Source of the DNA: Meconema thalassinum | Lineage: Eukaryota > Arthropoda > Insecta > Orthoptera > Tettigoniidae | Length of the DNA: 64,000 bases | Assembly (NCBI GenBank): GCA_946902985.2 | Contig: OX336388.2 | Span: forward strand, 135,233,846 to 135,297,845 | Direction of reading: 5' to 3' | Part shown: positions 15,281 through 23,414 of the stretch, in pieces | Layout of the letters: the number at the start of each line of letters is the position of its first letter | Numbering within the stretch: position 1 is the first letter of the stretch | Translations under genes and position numbers: made by a program | The notes under the pieces: model-generated | Databases searched by the model: none | Told to the model about the DNA's origin: nothing | What the model saw: only the letters and a program-made list of their open reading frames with translations

Positions 15281-15327
15281 GCCCCGCATCCGTATGACTT
15301 TTATCGGCATCCTCATGTTTGTTATCC

Positions 15328-15506
15328 GAATTTACTGGCATTACAATAATATTTTCAATTAGATACAATTTTACGGCATCACATTTAGTTTTGAGTAGAA
15401 AGTCGTCCCCTAGGCTTTGTATGTCAAGTTCAATGTTTAAAATGAATGTTACACAGCCAGAATTGCAACCCTTTTCAGTTCGGAGTGTTGATGTGCTTAA
15501 TGACAT
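15328..15506 (-). pseudogene. Short coding-like remnant of the hAT element
   Basis: On the minus strand an open stretch of about 60 codons leads straight into the array. Its last part (DDFLLK ... LYLIENI) matches the end of the coding fragment in the second hAT copy (NDFLLK, then a stop, then LYLI in frame) and the DNA aligns there. No BED finger or catalytic motif is visible in this copy. It is likely the residue of a transposase N-terminal exon left after internal deletion. I do not recognise the remaining residues. Confidence 0.35.
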
Positions 15507-15619
15507 AATTAGAATGAGATTAGCTTAAATCATCTTCTTACATTTGTCATGAAATAAACATAGATCAAAAATATGGTATGTCACAAACAACCGGGTCCTA
15601 TAGTAATGATAATTCAGAA

Positions 15620-15700
15620 AGTTCGGATTGTATTCTAAAAAACTATCCGCACAGCCATGTAAACTATATCAGCGAATATCCGCATCCGCGCTGGACTTTA
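15620..15700 (-). repeat. Terminal region of the satellite-bearing hAT element
   Basis: The reverse complement reads TAAAGTCCAGCGCGGATGCG, then GCTGTGCGGATAG and TTTTTTAGAATACAA. The second hAT has TAAAGCCC, GCGGATAG motifs and TTTTTAGAATACAAAC in the same order at 16,484-16,562. Confidence 0.75.
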
Positions 15701-15735
15701 ATTACAGTTAGTCATTAACTGTTTTTTTTAATCTT

Positions 15736-15892
15736 CCGCCTCGTTGTGTAGTGGCTAGCATTTTTGGCTGTCACCTTGGCGGTGTGGATTCACTTCCCGG
15801 CTCTGCCAAGATATTGTAAATCTGGTGCGAGGGCTGGAACGGGGTAAACTCAGCCTCGTGAGGCAAAACTGAGAAGAGACAAGTTTGCTCGG
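15736..15892 (+). mobile_element. SINE-G-type tRNA-derived SINE fragment
   Basis: A tRNA-like head (TAGTGGCTAGCA for box A, GATTCACTTCCC for box B) is followed by GAGGGCTGGAACGGGGT and CTCAGCCTCGTGAGG. The better copy at 56,244 shares both later motifs. Diverged and truncated at the 3' end. It fills most of the gap between the two hAT copies. Confidence 0.6.
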
Positions 15893-15977
15893 TGCTCCTT
15901 CATACTTTGCCGTTGTTGATCTTTTCTTCCGTAAACCTGAAAGAAACGTGACATTATTACGCTTTTATGTATAAAAT

Positions 15978-15992
15978 GGAGTACTTAATTGG
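15978..15992. repeat. 15-bp target-site duplication of retroposon F, left
   Basis: GGAGTACTTAATTGG here is repeated exactly at 21,412-21,426. It brackets element F and everything nested within it. Confidence 0.85.
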
Positions 15993-16483
15993 GTGATGAT
16001 GATGATAATTGTTGTTTTAAGGGGCCTAACAACTAGGTTATCTGCCCCTAATGGTTTGGATGATAGTGAAAGATGAGATGGGAATGAAAACTATAGCTAA
16101 TACTAACTACAAACTTATATACTAGAAGAAATGGTAAACAAAATAAAGGATAAGGCAAATAAAGGACGAGAACAAAATAAATGCCCTCAACCTTCAAAGA
16201 ATGAGAATTTAGGGACTTGGAAGGAAGGAGAGCCACGAAAGGCAGATAGGAAAGAGAAAGAGGAGAGGACCCTTCCCAAAATCAGTGGAAAAAGGGGAAA
16301 AACGGACCCAGCTCAGGAATCCCCTGGGATCGCCAACTCCCAAACGCCGTTAGCCCTTGAGGGTGTAGCAATATCTAGGATGCACCAGAAGTGGTGGAGA
16401 TACATACACCCGGTCTCCTTGAGGGCCTTGAGCAGAAGGCAGGAGATAACATGAAAAGAAAAAGAAGGCTGACCCCTCGCAGA
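15993..16483 (-). mobile_element. Retroposon F, 3' part (minus strand), interrupted by hAT
   Basis: Begins with a GATGATGAT microsatellite and the conserved AAGGGGCCTAACAACTAGG block, and continues as purine-rich sequence to CCCCTCGCAGA. The remaining 234 bp resume at 21,178 after the hAT insertion, giving an element of about 725 bp with a 15-bp TSD. A 54-bp copy at 28,279 retains only the GATGATGAT end. By the usual 5' truncation of retroposons this marks GAT/ATC as the 3' tail, so the element lies on the minus strand. A microsatellite tail without poly(A) resembles RTE- or CR1-type mobilisation. The reading frames here are shadow frames. Confidence 0.65.
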
Positions 16484-16783
16484 TAAAGCCCTGTGCGGAT
16501 AGCGGATACGCTGCGGATAATGTTTCGAGTAAACTTGCGGATAGTTTTTAGAATACAAACTTACGATAATATTACATATTTGATATGCAATCTACAGCTT
16601 CATGCTGCAGCGTACGAAATATTCAGGCACGTATTGCACTTATACACGAGGAGATTATTTTACTCATATGCTTTCTACTACATTTTATTAAGTACCGTAT
16701 GTTTGTAGTAGATGGTCTTGACATCTCATCATCATCAATTCTCACTGCCATTATTACTATACGTACGAGATATAATGCTGTCA

Positions 16784-16791
16784 ATAAGCTT
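16784..16791. repeat. 8-bp target duplication of SINE-A (left)
   Basis: ATAAGCTT here is repeated at 20,288-20,295 on the other side of the SINE-A plus LINE block. Confidence 0.75.
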
Positions 16792-17115
16792 AATTTTTCT
16801 TTAGCGTATGGCTTTTAGTGCCGGGAGTGTCCGAGGACATGTTCGGCTCGCCAGTTTTTGTACCTGCTTCGAGACGGGCACCCAATGGGTGAGCTACAAG
16901 TACCGTTGGGGAGGAAAGTTGGAATGGAAGGTCGAGGAGTTGGAAGGTAGCAACTGTGGCCTATAGTTAGGGACCAACCCCGGCATTTGCCTGGAAGGAA
17001 GATGGGAAACCACAGAAGACCATCTTCAAGGTTGCCGGCGGGGGGATTCGAACCTCCTCGCCCCCCAGATGTGAGCGACTGCCAGCAGTCATGCCGTAAC
17101 GACCACGGCTAACTC
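16792..17115 (-). mobile_element. SINE-A, copy 1 (main part)
   Basis: A minus-strand copy of the SINE whose head reads GTTAGCCGTGGTCGTTACGG and whose 3' end reads GGCACTAAAAGCCATACGC. The tRNA-like box B motif GGTTCGAATCC is present in reverse complement near 17,045. The last few bases of its 5' end (ACCCGGT) lie beyond the LINE at 20,281-20,287. Confidence 0.85.
17105..17115. repeat. 11-bp target duplication of the LINE (left)
   Basis: ACGGCTAACTC is repeated exactly at 20,270-20,280. It is part of SINE-A, which proves that the LINE inserted into the SINE. Confidence 0.9.
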
Positions 17116-20100
17116 GGTGTACATGGAAGGGGCCTCCTCGTTGATCGCAAGACAGGGAATTGGATACGACACATCATGCCATCACCAGCGATCGGGCGTA
17201 CCCTGGGCAACGTTGGGAGTAATTCCAACGGCAGATCCTTCCACCACCAGAACATTACACCAGATTATTAATAAAAAGGCTTTTTTCAAAGCCAGCTGTT
17301 ACAATAATTTCCATAAATATAGAAGGATTATCAGTAGAGAAAGAAGTACTACTATCCGATATGTGTAAGACAAAGAACTGTGATCTCCTGCTCATCCAGG
17401 AAACGCATAGAGGTCCGAACAACAGAAGGCCAAAGATAAATGGAATGACTTTAATCTCTGAGAGACCCAGTGCACAGTACGGCAGTGCAATATTTGATAA
17501 ACCAGGCCTGAATATCTCGTCTGCAAACTTAACTGTAGATAACGACACAGAAATACTGACTGCAGCAACACAGTCCTATACAGTAACATCCATGTACAAA
17601 CCTCCAAATAATGCATTTAGTTTCAAAGAACCAGATAATTTCTATTCGCAACCAGTGAAGTTGGTCATGGGAGACTTTAACTGCCACAGTATATCATGGG
17701 GTTACAGAGAAACAGACCAGAGTGGAGAAGACCTTGAAAACTGGGCAGAATGCACTGGCCTGAAGCTTAATACACGATCCAAAGATCCATACTCTTTCAG
17801 GAGTGGAAGATGGGGCCGTGGATATAACCCAGATAATATCTTTGCAAGTGAAAATATTGCCCACCAAGTGAAGAAAGAAAAGGGAGACCCAACTCCAAGG
17901 ACACAACATCGAGCAATTATCTGCACTATAGAAGCAGTCATCAAACCCAAGTATACTACCTTCCAGAGAAGGTTTAACTTTAAACGAGCACAATGGGATA
18001 AACTCTCTGAGGAACTTGACTCCAAAATTCTTGAACTGGACCCTTCTCCAGAGAAATATGACTCCTTTATAAAGCTGGTCAAAGCTGTCTCACGTAGGTA
18101 CATACCTCGTGGTTATATACAGGGACTAGACAAAGATACAAAAACACTTATGAATAAATATGAACACCTCTTTGAAGATGACCCATTTTCTGAAGAAACA
18201 ATACAGGCTGGTGAAGACCTGATACTAGCCATATCAGCTACAAGGAAAGAAAAATGGTGTGATCTCATGATGCAGCTTGATATGAAACAAAACAGTAGAA
18301 AGGCATGGCAATTGCTGAAGAACCTTGGAAACGAGCCAACAACTACTCCCTCGGCCATTCCTGATATAGCACCTAACCAGATAGCACAGCAGCTATTGTT
18401 GAATGGCAAAGTTAATAAAAAGTCTGCAACTCCAAAGATCCAGAGAATTACTGAGGAGAATAACTATATTGGCACAGCTTTCTCACTGGAAGAATTAGAA
18501 ACCGCAATATGCTCAATGAAGAACAATAAAGCCGCTGGATTAGATGACTTGAGGATGGAACAAATAAAAATGTTTGCACCAGCAACCAGGAAGTGGATCC
18601 TAGATATGATGAACACCTGTGTCTCAAGATTGCAAATACCAAAGATCTGGAGAAAAACCAAAGTTGTGGCCCTGCTGAAACCTGGGAAACAGCCAACAGA
18701 TGCCAAAAACTTCCGACCGGTATCACTCCTATGCCATCTCTATAAAGTTCTAGAGAGAATGATCCTCAATCGAATCTCGGACCAAGTTGACAAAACTCTG
18801 ATTAGAGAACAATCGGGCTTTCGTCCCGGGAGGTCGTGTTGAGGACAGATCTTGAACCTGACACAACACATAGAAGATGGATATGAACGCGGACAGATCA
18901 CCGGTGTCTCCTTTGTTGACCTTACTGCCGCATATGACACCAGCAATCACAGGACTCTATTAACGAAGATCTATGCCATCACGAAAGACTTCCACCTAAC
19001 ACAGTTTATAAGATGTCTGCTACAAAACAGACGTTTCTTTGTTATCCTACAAAACAAAAGGAGCCGATGGAGGACACAGAAAAAATGGTATCCCACAAGG
19101 AAGTGTGCTAGCCCCACTGTTGTTTAATATGTACACTAATGACCAGCCAATTCATCCTGTCACAAAATCTTTCATTTACGCAGATGACACCAGCAATTGC
19201 TGCCCAAGGGACAACTTTTGAGGTGGTGGAAGGAAAACTCACAACAGGTCTTAAAGCACTATCTGCCTATTATGATAGCAACTACTTGAAGCCAAGCCCT
19301 TCCAAAACACAAGTGTGTGCATTCCACTTACGGAACAGAGAGGCTTGGAGGAAACTGAGAATAACCTGGAGAGGTCAACAACTAACCCACTGTGACACCC
19401 CAAAATACCTGGGAATAAAGCTGGACCGTTCCCTCACCTTCAAAGACCATTGCACAGATACAAAAATGAAAGTTTGTGCTAGGAATAACATTATTAGGAA
19501 ACTGACCGGCAACAACTGTGGAGCACACCCAGATGTCCTCCGCACATCCGCCCTTTCTCTGTGCTTCTCCGCTGCTGAATATGCAGCACCTGTATGGCAC
19601 AACTCCAGCCATGCCAAACAGGTAAATATTGCCCTAAATGAAACAGGACGGATTGTAACAGGCTGCCTGCGGGCAACCCCTGTTAACAAAATATACCACC
19701 TAATGGGCGTAGCACCTCCAGATATCCGAAGAAGAACGGCAGCTGAAATAGAAAGAAGCAGGAGACGGACCCAAGACACCCCCTATTTGGAAGTGAACAT
19801 CAACTACCAAGACTGAAATCGAGAAAAAGTTTCCTCCAGACGACATAACCAATTCAGACACCACCTGCAAACCGTCGGATACAACTCTGGCGTAGCTCAT
19901 CATCAGAGAAATATTGGGACAACCCCAAAGAAGAACTTGCTGCAGGTCATCACCTCCCATACGAGACATGGAAGGTCCTTAATAGACTGAGGACTGGAGT
20001 ATCTCGGAGTAAGGTGAACATGAAGAAATGGGGATTCAGCTCAGAGGACGAACTATGTGAGTGTGGTGAACATCAAGACCACCAGCACCTACTCAACTGC

Positions 20101-20269
20101 AGGAAACTATCAGAACCTGTCTCCATGGACGATCTGGTAGCCGCCAGTGATAAGGCAGTTCGTGCAGCGGAATTCTGGGCATTACATAGAATATAAAGAT
20201 GAACATATACTTTGTAATCTTTGTATATATATATTTATAATATGTTATGTTCTGGACACGTATAAATAA
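17116..20269 (+). mobile_element. Non-LTR retrotransposon (endonuclease plus reverse transcriptase), 3.15 kb
   Basis: Bounded by 11-bp duplications. The 3' end is TATAAATAAA with no long poly(A), preceded by a TATA-rich stretch. One coding region occupies most of it (see next entry). Only one ORF is recognisable, so either the element is 5' truncated or the family encodes a single protein. I did not assign a clade. The YADD-type RT and apurinic-type endonuclease are compatible with the Jockey/I assemblage. Confidence 0.92.
17222..20196 (+). pseudogene. LINE polyprotein: AP endonuclease plus reverse transcriptase, broken
   Basis: The protein would nick target DNA and reverse-transcribe its own RNA. 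The open part runs 17,222-18,842, with the first ATG of the long frame at 17,361. Counting from that ATG, endonuclease motifs are QETHRGPN near residue 13, GDFNCHS near 104 and QHRAI near 181. The RT region begins around residue 390 with NNKAAGLDD, then KPGKQPTDAKNFRPVSLL and EQSGFRPGRS. A TGA at 18,840 interrupts right after FRPGRSC. The same frame then continues through FVDLTAAYDT. Frameshifts follow near 19,070 (A-run), 19,190 (just after the YADD catalytic motif at about 19,174-19,188) and 19,785. The last frame ends at 20,196 with a Cys/His-containing tail (CECGEHQDHQHLLNC). With at least four lesions the copy is dead. Family assignment to a LINE is certain; clade is not. Confidence 0.9.
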
Positions 20270-20280
20270 ACGGCTAACTC
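20270..20280. repeat. 11-bp target duplication of the LINE (right)
   Basis: ACGGCTAACTC, identical to 17,105-17,115. The remaining 5' end of SINE-A (to 20,287) and the SINE TSD ATAAGCTT (20,288-20,295) follow immediately. Confidence 0.9.
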
Positions 20281-20664
20281 ACCCGGTATAAGCTTCATTA
20301 ACAATCCTCAAGTCAGCTACTTCGCTCTCTAAGCTATCCTGGAAGATCTGGTTCCAGGTTTATCGGTAGATTTATTTCCAACTTGTCACTGAAGCGCGTG
20401 GGCTGTAATGTTGCAACGGAGAGAGTTATGACATTAACTATGAGAACATGGATGGTTCAAGAAGCAGAAGGATGATAAATTACTTGGAACTTCCGGGCAA
20501 ATATCAATCCCTTTCTCCAAGCGTAAAGAGAATTCCACTTAGTGAATGTTGCCGCGATCGTGAGTATGAACATAATTTCACCAACATGGATAAATTAGGC
20601 TATCTATTAAAATAAAACAAGGTGAATATTCAATAGCGGGTGAAACAAAGCTCAAGTCAACGAT

Positions 20665-20925
20665 ATGGCAGATATTTGGTTACGTTTTCAATGGAAACGA
20701 AAAGGTGAACGATACCTAATAGGATGTTTTACCTGTTAAAAAGTGTATTCATACTCAGGACACAAATCAGGCACATCAAACGTACTGAGGCACAAGTGCG
20801 AAAGTAGCCAAAAAAGTATAGCCAGTTTTTTGTCTAAAGCGGAGGTCAAGGAACCAAAAGTGTCATCCAACTTGAAGTCCCTTGCAATGAAGCAAATTGT
20901 CAGGAACGACTTTCTCCTCAAATGA
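20665..20925 (+). pseudogene. BED-type zinc-finger fragment of a hAT transposase
   Basis: An ATG at 20,665 opens a frame containing CFTC, an in-frame TAA at 20,737, and then SGTSNVLRHKC. Spacing and residues (C-x2-C ... GTS-x2-LRH-x-C) are those of a BED finger, the DNA-binding domain at the N-terminus of many hAT transposases. The frame ends at 20,925 after NDFLLK. No catalytic DDE core or C-terminal dimerisation domain follows. The same ending is found in the satellite-bearing copy, so the family probably spreads with a transposase supplied in trans. Confidence 0.65.
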
Positions 20926-20997
20926 CTAAATGTGTTGGTTTAACACTTTATGCTATATCTAATAAATTAAACATAATATTGAAATATCAGCGGATTT

Positions 20998-21136
20998 GGA
21001 TAATAGTCATGAGGATGCAGGGCGGATGCGGATAAAAGTCGTGCGGATGCGGGGCGGATGCGGATAATTGTCGTGCGGATGCGGGGCGGATGCGGGGCGG
21101 ATGCGGATAACAGTTGTGCGGATGCGGGGCGGTTGT
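20998..21136 (+). repeat. Ancestral-type subterminal module block of the hAT (A/B modules)
   Basis: Modules in order are A 20,998-21,018; B 21,019-21,029; A 21,030-21,050; B 21,051-21,061; A 21,062-21,082; B 21,083-21,093; B 21,094-21,104; A 21,105-21,125; B 21,126-21,136. A further partial A follows. A (21 bp) begins GGATAA and ends GCGGATGC. B (11 bp) is GGGGCGGATGC. They are the same two modules as in the 15-kb array. Subterminal short repeats in hAT elements are known transposase binding sites in several families; that role is inferred here. Confidence 0.85.
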
Positions 21137-21151
21137 GGATAACGTTTTGTT

Positions 21152-21169
21152 TATCCGCGCAGAGCTCTA
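21152..21169 (-). repeat. Right terminal inverted repeat of the hAT
   Basis: The reverse complement reads TAGAGCTCTGCGCGGATA, pairing with TAAAGCCCTGTGCGGATA at 16,484. The TSD CTCGCAGA follows at 21,170-21,177. Confidence 0.8.
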
Positions 21170-21177
21170 CTCGCAGA

Positions 21178-21411
21178 AGGAGGGATCAGAAAAGATGAGA
21201 CAAGGACCAATTAAGGCGGGAAAGGAAGAGACTCCCTAGGCCTCGGATACCCTAATACCGTCGGGGTCGAAAGGGAACAAGAGTTGATCAAGAGAGGTCT
21301 ACAGGAAAGAGGACGGAGAGGAGCTCGGCACAAGTAAGTGGAAGCAATGCCGGACTCAGCTGGGGACCCGTGGTTGCCAACCCACGTCCCACAAGTTGTG
21401 AGCCCCTGGGA
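21178..21411 (-). mobile_element. Retroposon F, 5' part (minus strand)
   Basis: Continuation of the element broken at 16,483. The sequence reads through CCCTAGGCCTCGGATACC and GCCAACCCACGTCCCAC to AGCCCCTGGGA, and then the 15-bp TSD GGAGTACTTAATTGG (21,412-21,426). Confidence 0.65.
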
Positions 21412-21500
21412 GGAGTACTTAATTGGATGGCAGGTTTCAAACGTCATCTTCAGATCCTGTTCTCTTAGGCTTAATTCTATCGTGAATTTAAAACATAGGC

Positions 21501-21703
21501 TTATGATAGTCTTTCACGAAGCATATAGAAGAAAGATGCACAAGTGCCATTGAAGTCACTTTTGCTATTAAAAACTTAGAAAAATTACCGCTTGTTTCAG
21601 CCTTGAGACTATTTCATATTAAAATTGCCTCAATAGCTTGTTACGCAGTTATCCAAATTTGGGCCAACCTCACTCCCGCAAATTTCAGGAGACTGGAGGC
21701 CAG
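21501..21703 (+). pseudogene. C-terminal fragment of a LINE reverse-transcriptase protein
   Basis: One frame reads HIEERCTSAIEVTF, then SALRLFHIKIASIACYAV, then IWANLTPANFRRLEAS before a stop at about 21,703. The pattern ALRLF...KIA.IA.Y...IW..LT..N is a conserved segment downstream of RT in several insect LINEs. Upstream is closed by stops. It is a short dead fragment unrelated in frame to the LINE at 17,116. Confidence 0.5.
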
Positions 21704-21744
21704 TTGAAATAACCTAACTACGCAGAGCCCTTCGACTATCCCGA

Positions 21745-21860
21745 ACTACAATGTCTAGGCTTGAGCGCTCCAAGGAACGTCAAAATTCGACATGCAAGCT
21801 GCCCTCCGGGCGTCAAATATTGCAACCGACACCCGAGGTCATATGATATTATTATTATTA
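21745..21860 (+). mobile_element. SINE-B, 3' end fragment
   Basis: GACATGCAAGCTGCCCTCCG and CACCCGAGGTCATATGATATT match the 3' part of the SINE-B at 23,415-23,792. A short ATT microsatellite follows. Confidence 0.6.
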
Positions 21861-22015
21861 GCCGGCATAGACCTTTTTATCATTTTAAGTGATCTTGTCG
21901 ACTTCGTCGTTACGCTGGGGTCTGGCGTTACGTTACGGTGACGAGACGAAATGTACCCAGATGCACTGAGGTGTGTGACGTCATAGTACTGCTTGGTTCA
22001 TGTGTTCCCCGACAA

Positions 22016-22367
22016 TCTCTACTTCGTTAGTATAAGACAAAAATCCCCGATTCTTGGATGTCACGGGTAATCTCGAGAACCACTGGATGGATTTTGATGC
22101 GGTTATCACCATTCTGTAAAGGATATCTCGAGGAAAGATTATGTAGAAAATAATTTATGTATGATCAAAGGAAGACAAGCAGTAACGATTTCAGTGAAAA
22201 AGTAGAAAACAAACTTGGCGTCCGTGCGCTTACGCTGGGCAAACCGTTAAAAATATCAATATACTATGAGCGTAAGAAATGGTCAGCATGAAAAGTTCTA
22301 CAAAAAAGTCCGCGAGAGCATATCTCTATCTTCAATACATCGCCCACTATAAGTGTTTTTAGACTGG
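22016..22367 (+). mobile_element. Hel-1 Helitron-like element, 3' truncated
   Basis: Starts TCTCTACTT after an A, as Helitrons do, and shares about 350 bp with Hel-1 copies at 24,590, 28,564 and 38,971 (CCCCGATTCTTGGATGT, ACCACTGGATGGATTTTGAT). It stops after AAGTGTTTTTA, well before the 3' hairpin. Minus-strand frames here are shadows. Confidence 0.65.
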
Positions 22368-23151
22368 ATGGAAGGGGCACGTCCCCGCGCGCTCTGGTGA
22401 GCGTGACGGCATCCCGCGCGCTTGGCCTTGCTTTGCCCTTGGTTTGCACTTGCCGTTCGCGAGTAATTTGAAACAAGGTAAAGTATTATAAAGCAAGATA
22501 AGTATTATGCAGATAATTTTTCAGCATGTTAAGAGTCTTTGGATTCGATGAAGCGAGAAGCCTCCAGCCTTTCTAGCATTTTTCAGCATGTGTAGCATTT
22601 AAAATGATACAAAGTCTAGTCTTTCAGACTGACTGTCACGTAGCTATCAGAGAGATAGCGATAAAGGAAACAATAGTCAAATGGAATAGAAGAAGAATTT
22701 CATCTAACGCCAGCCAGGAATATGGATGAATGAAAGGAACTAAATTTCCCACTTAAACATACTAGAATGACTGGAAACGGCTTTCACTATAGAATTTGCA
22801 ACCAAAGAGGATTTCACCAGGTACAATTCAATATGTGGACTACGATGAGAACAGTACCGTACCATCTACTCGAGAGCACAGCAAGGACAAAAACACTAAG
22901 ATTTTACGCAGATGATATAAAAACTGTGTAAAGCTTTATATAAGTACACAGGGTGTTTAATAAATAAATATTATTATAGTATTTTAAAGAGATAAGTTAA
23001 ATTCCGCCACGGGCGTTCACTGAGTACGTGACATCCCTGAGCGCTGTTCATGCATCCTGGCACGTAGCTTCAGATCGGACCAAAACCCTGTTCCCATTCC
23101 TGAACCAATTCCATATCAAGTAGGCTACTATGAATGTATGTTATTTCTGTT
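22368..23151. other. Unclassified spacer with a possible RT scrap
   Basis: It contains a GC-rich stretch (22,376-22,460) and AT-rich sequence. Near 22,899-22,930 one frame reads LRFYADDIKTV before a stop. This resembles the YADD box of a reverse transcriptase, but no flanking RT motif survives. Nothing else is recognised. Confidence 0.3.
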
Positions 23152-23403
23152 GTTAATTCATTTTAGTGGGCCTGGGACATCTTGGTCATCAACCCCGTGT
23201 ACTTGGGTGTATGTTGAATTTGTTTGATAAACTTTATTTTTATGATGACTGTAGTTATGTGTGTTTAGGGACAGGGATGGGGTAGGTACCCCGTGACTTG
23301 AAGTAAGGTACTATCCCAGCATTTTCCTGGAAGGAGTGTGGAGAAACCAGGGGGAAAACCACACCCAAGATAGCCGCTGTTAGGGCCGGGATCCTAACCT
23401 GTC
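23152..23403 (-). mobile_element. SINE-I, head-truncated
   Basis: CATTTTAGTGGGCCTGGGAC and CCCCGTGTACTTGGGTGT match the SINE-I at 56,584-56,940. There the tRNA-like head lies at the right end on the minus strand. In this copy the head is missing because SINE-B sits next to it. Confidence 0.55.
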
Positions 23404-23414
23404 ATCTCGGGACT

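Larger units (their letters stand above)
1..15327 (-). repeat. 21-bp minisatellite/satellite array, about 720 units
   Basis: Tandem units of 21 bp run without interruption. On the minus strand a unit begins GGATAACAGTCGTG and ends CGGATGT. Two positions are dimorphic (C/T on the plus strand: TGT[C/T]ATCC and CACAT[C/T]CG), so four unit types dominate, with rare private variants. Occasional 11-bp modules (GGGGTGGATGT on the minus strand) or 5-bp stubs (GGGGT) change register. Each full unit keeps two CpGs. Because 21 is a multiple of three and no stop falls in five of the six frames, enormous spurious reading frames result. The last two modules at the right edge (15,286-15,306 and 15,307-15,327) are divergent, as array edges usually are. 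Confidence 0.97.
1..15700 (-). mobile_element. hAT-like non-autonomous element whose subterminal repeats expanded into a satellite; truncated by the window start
   Basis: Read on the minus strand, the element begins at 15,700 with TAAAGTCCAGCGCGGATGCG. The copy at 16,484 begins TAAAGCCCTGTGCGGATAGC, and the two stay similar for about 80 bp. Next come about 300 bp of unique sequence and then the 21-bp array, which runs off the left edge. The internal flank next to the array also matches the second copy: a run like GACTTTCTNCTCAAA is followed by ACTAAATGTG, and the first repeat module in both contains CATGAGGATGC. hAT termini characteristically carry A at position 2 and G at position 5, as here. 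A candidate 8-bp target duplication would be ATTACAGT at 15,701-15,708, but its partner lies outside the window. Only a short coding remnant is present, so the copy is non-autonomous. Seen: sequence identity and order. Inferred: that the array belongs to this element. Confidence 0.75.
16484..21169 (+). mobile_element. hAT element (second copy) with 8-bp TSD, carrying nested SINE-A and LINE
   Basis: The left terminus is TAAAGCCCTGTGCGGATA. The right terminus in reverse complement is TAGAGCTCTGCGCGGATA, so the inverted repeat is about 18 bp with four mismatches. Direct 8-bp duplications CTCGCAGA lie at 16,476-16,483 and 21,170-21,177. Removing the nested SINE-A and LINE leaves about 1.2 kb: left end 16,484-16,791, internal sequence 20,296-20,997 with a BED-finger fragment, and a subterminal repeat block at 20,998-21,136. 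Orientation is opposite to the satellite-bearing copy. Confidence 0.85.

Noticed and set aside
1..15327. Hundreds of TTATCCACA words identical to the bacterial DnaA box
   Set aside because: The word is part of the repeat unit in one of its C/T states. The surrounding DNA is clearly eukaryotic and no bacterial origin features are present.
1..15327. CRISPR array
   Set aside because: There is no repeat-spacer alternation; units are contiguous 21-mers with point variants, and no cas genes are near.
1..15327. Telomeric or classical centromeric repeat
   Set aside because: The unit is neither TTAGG-like nor a nucleosome-length monomer, no CENP-B-box-like motif was seen, and the hAT flank explains its origin. 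A centromeric location cannot be excluded from sequence alone.
4713..15362. 3,549-codon plus-strand open frame and similar giant frames
   Set aside because: They are the by-product of a 21-bp stop-free tandem repeat that is open in five frames. They change peptide phase at every 11- or 5-bp module and have no start context, introns or non-repetitive domain.
22899..22935. Reverse transcriptase YADD box
   Set aside because: Only a dozen residues fit and no neighbouring RT motif is present; kept only as a remark in the spacer entry.
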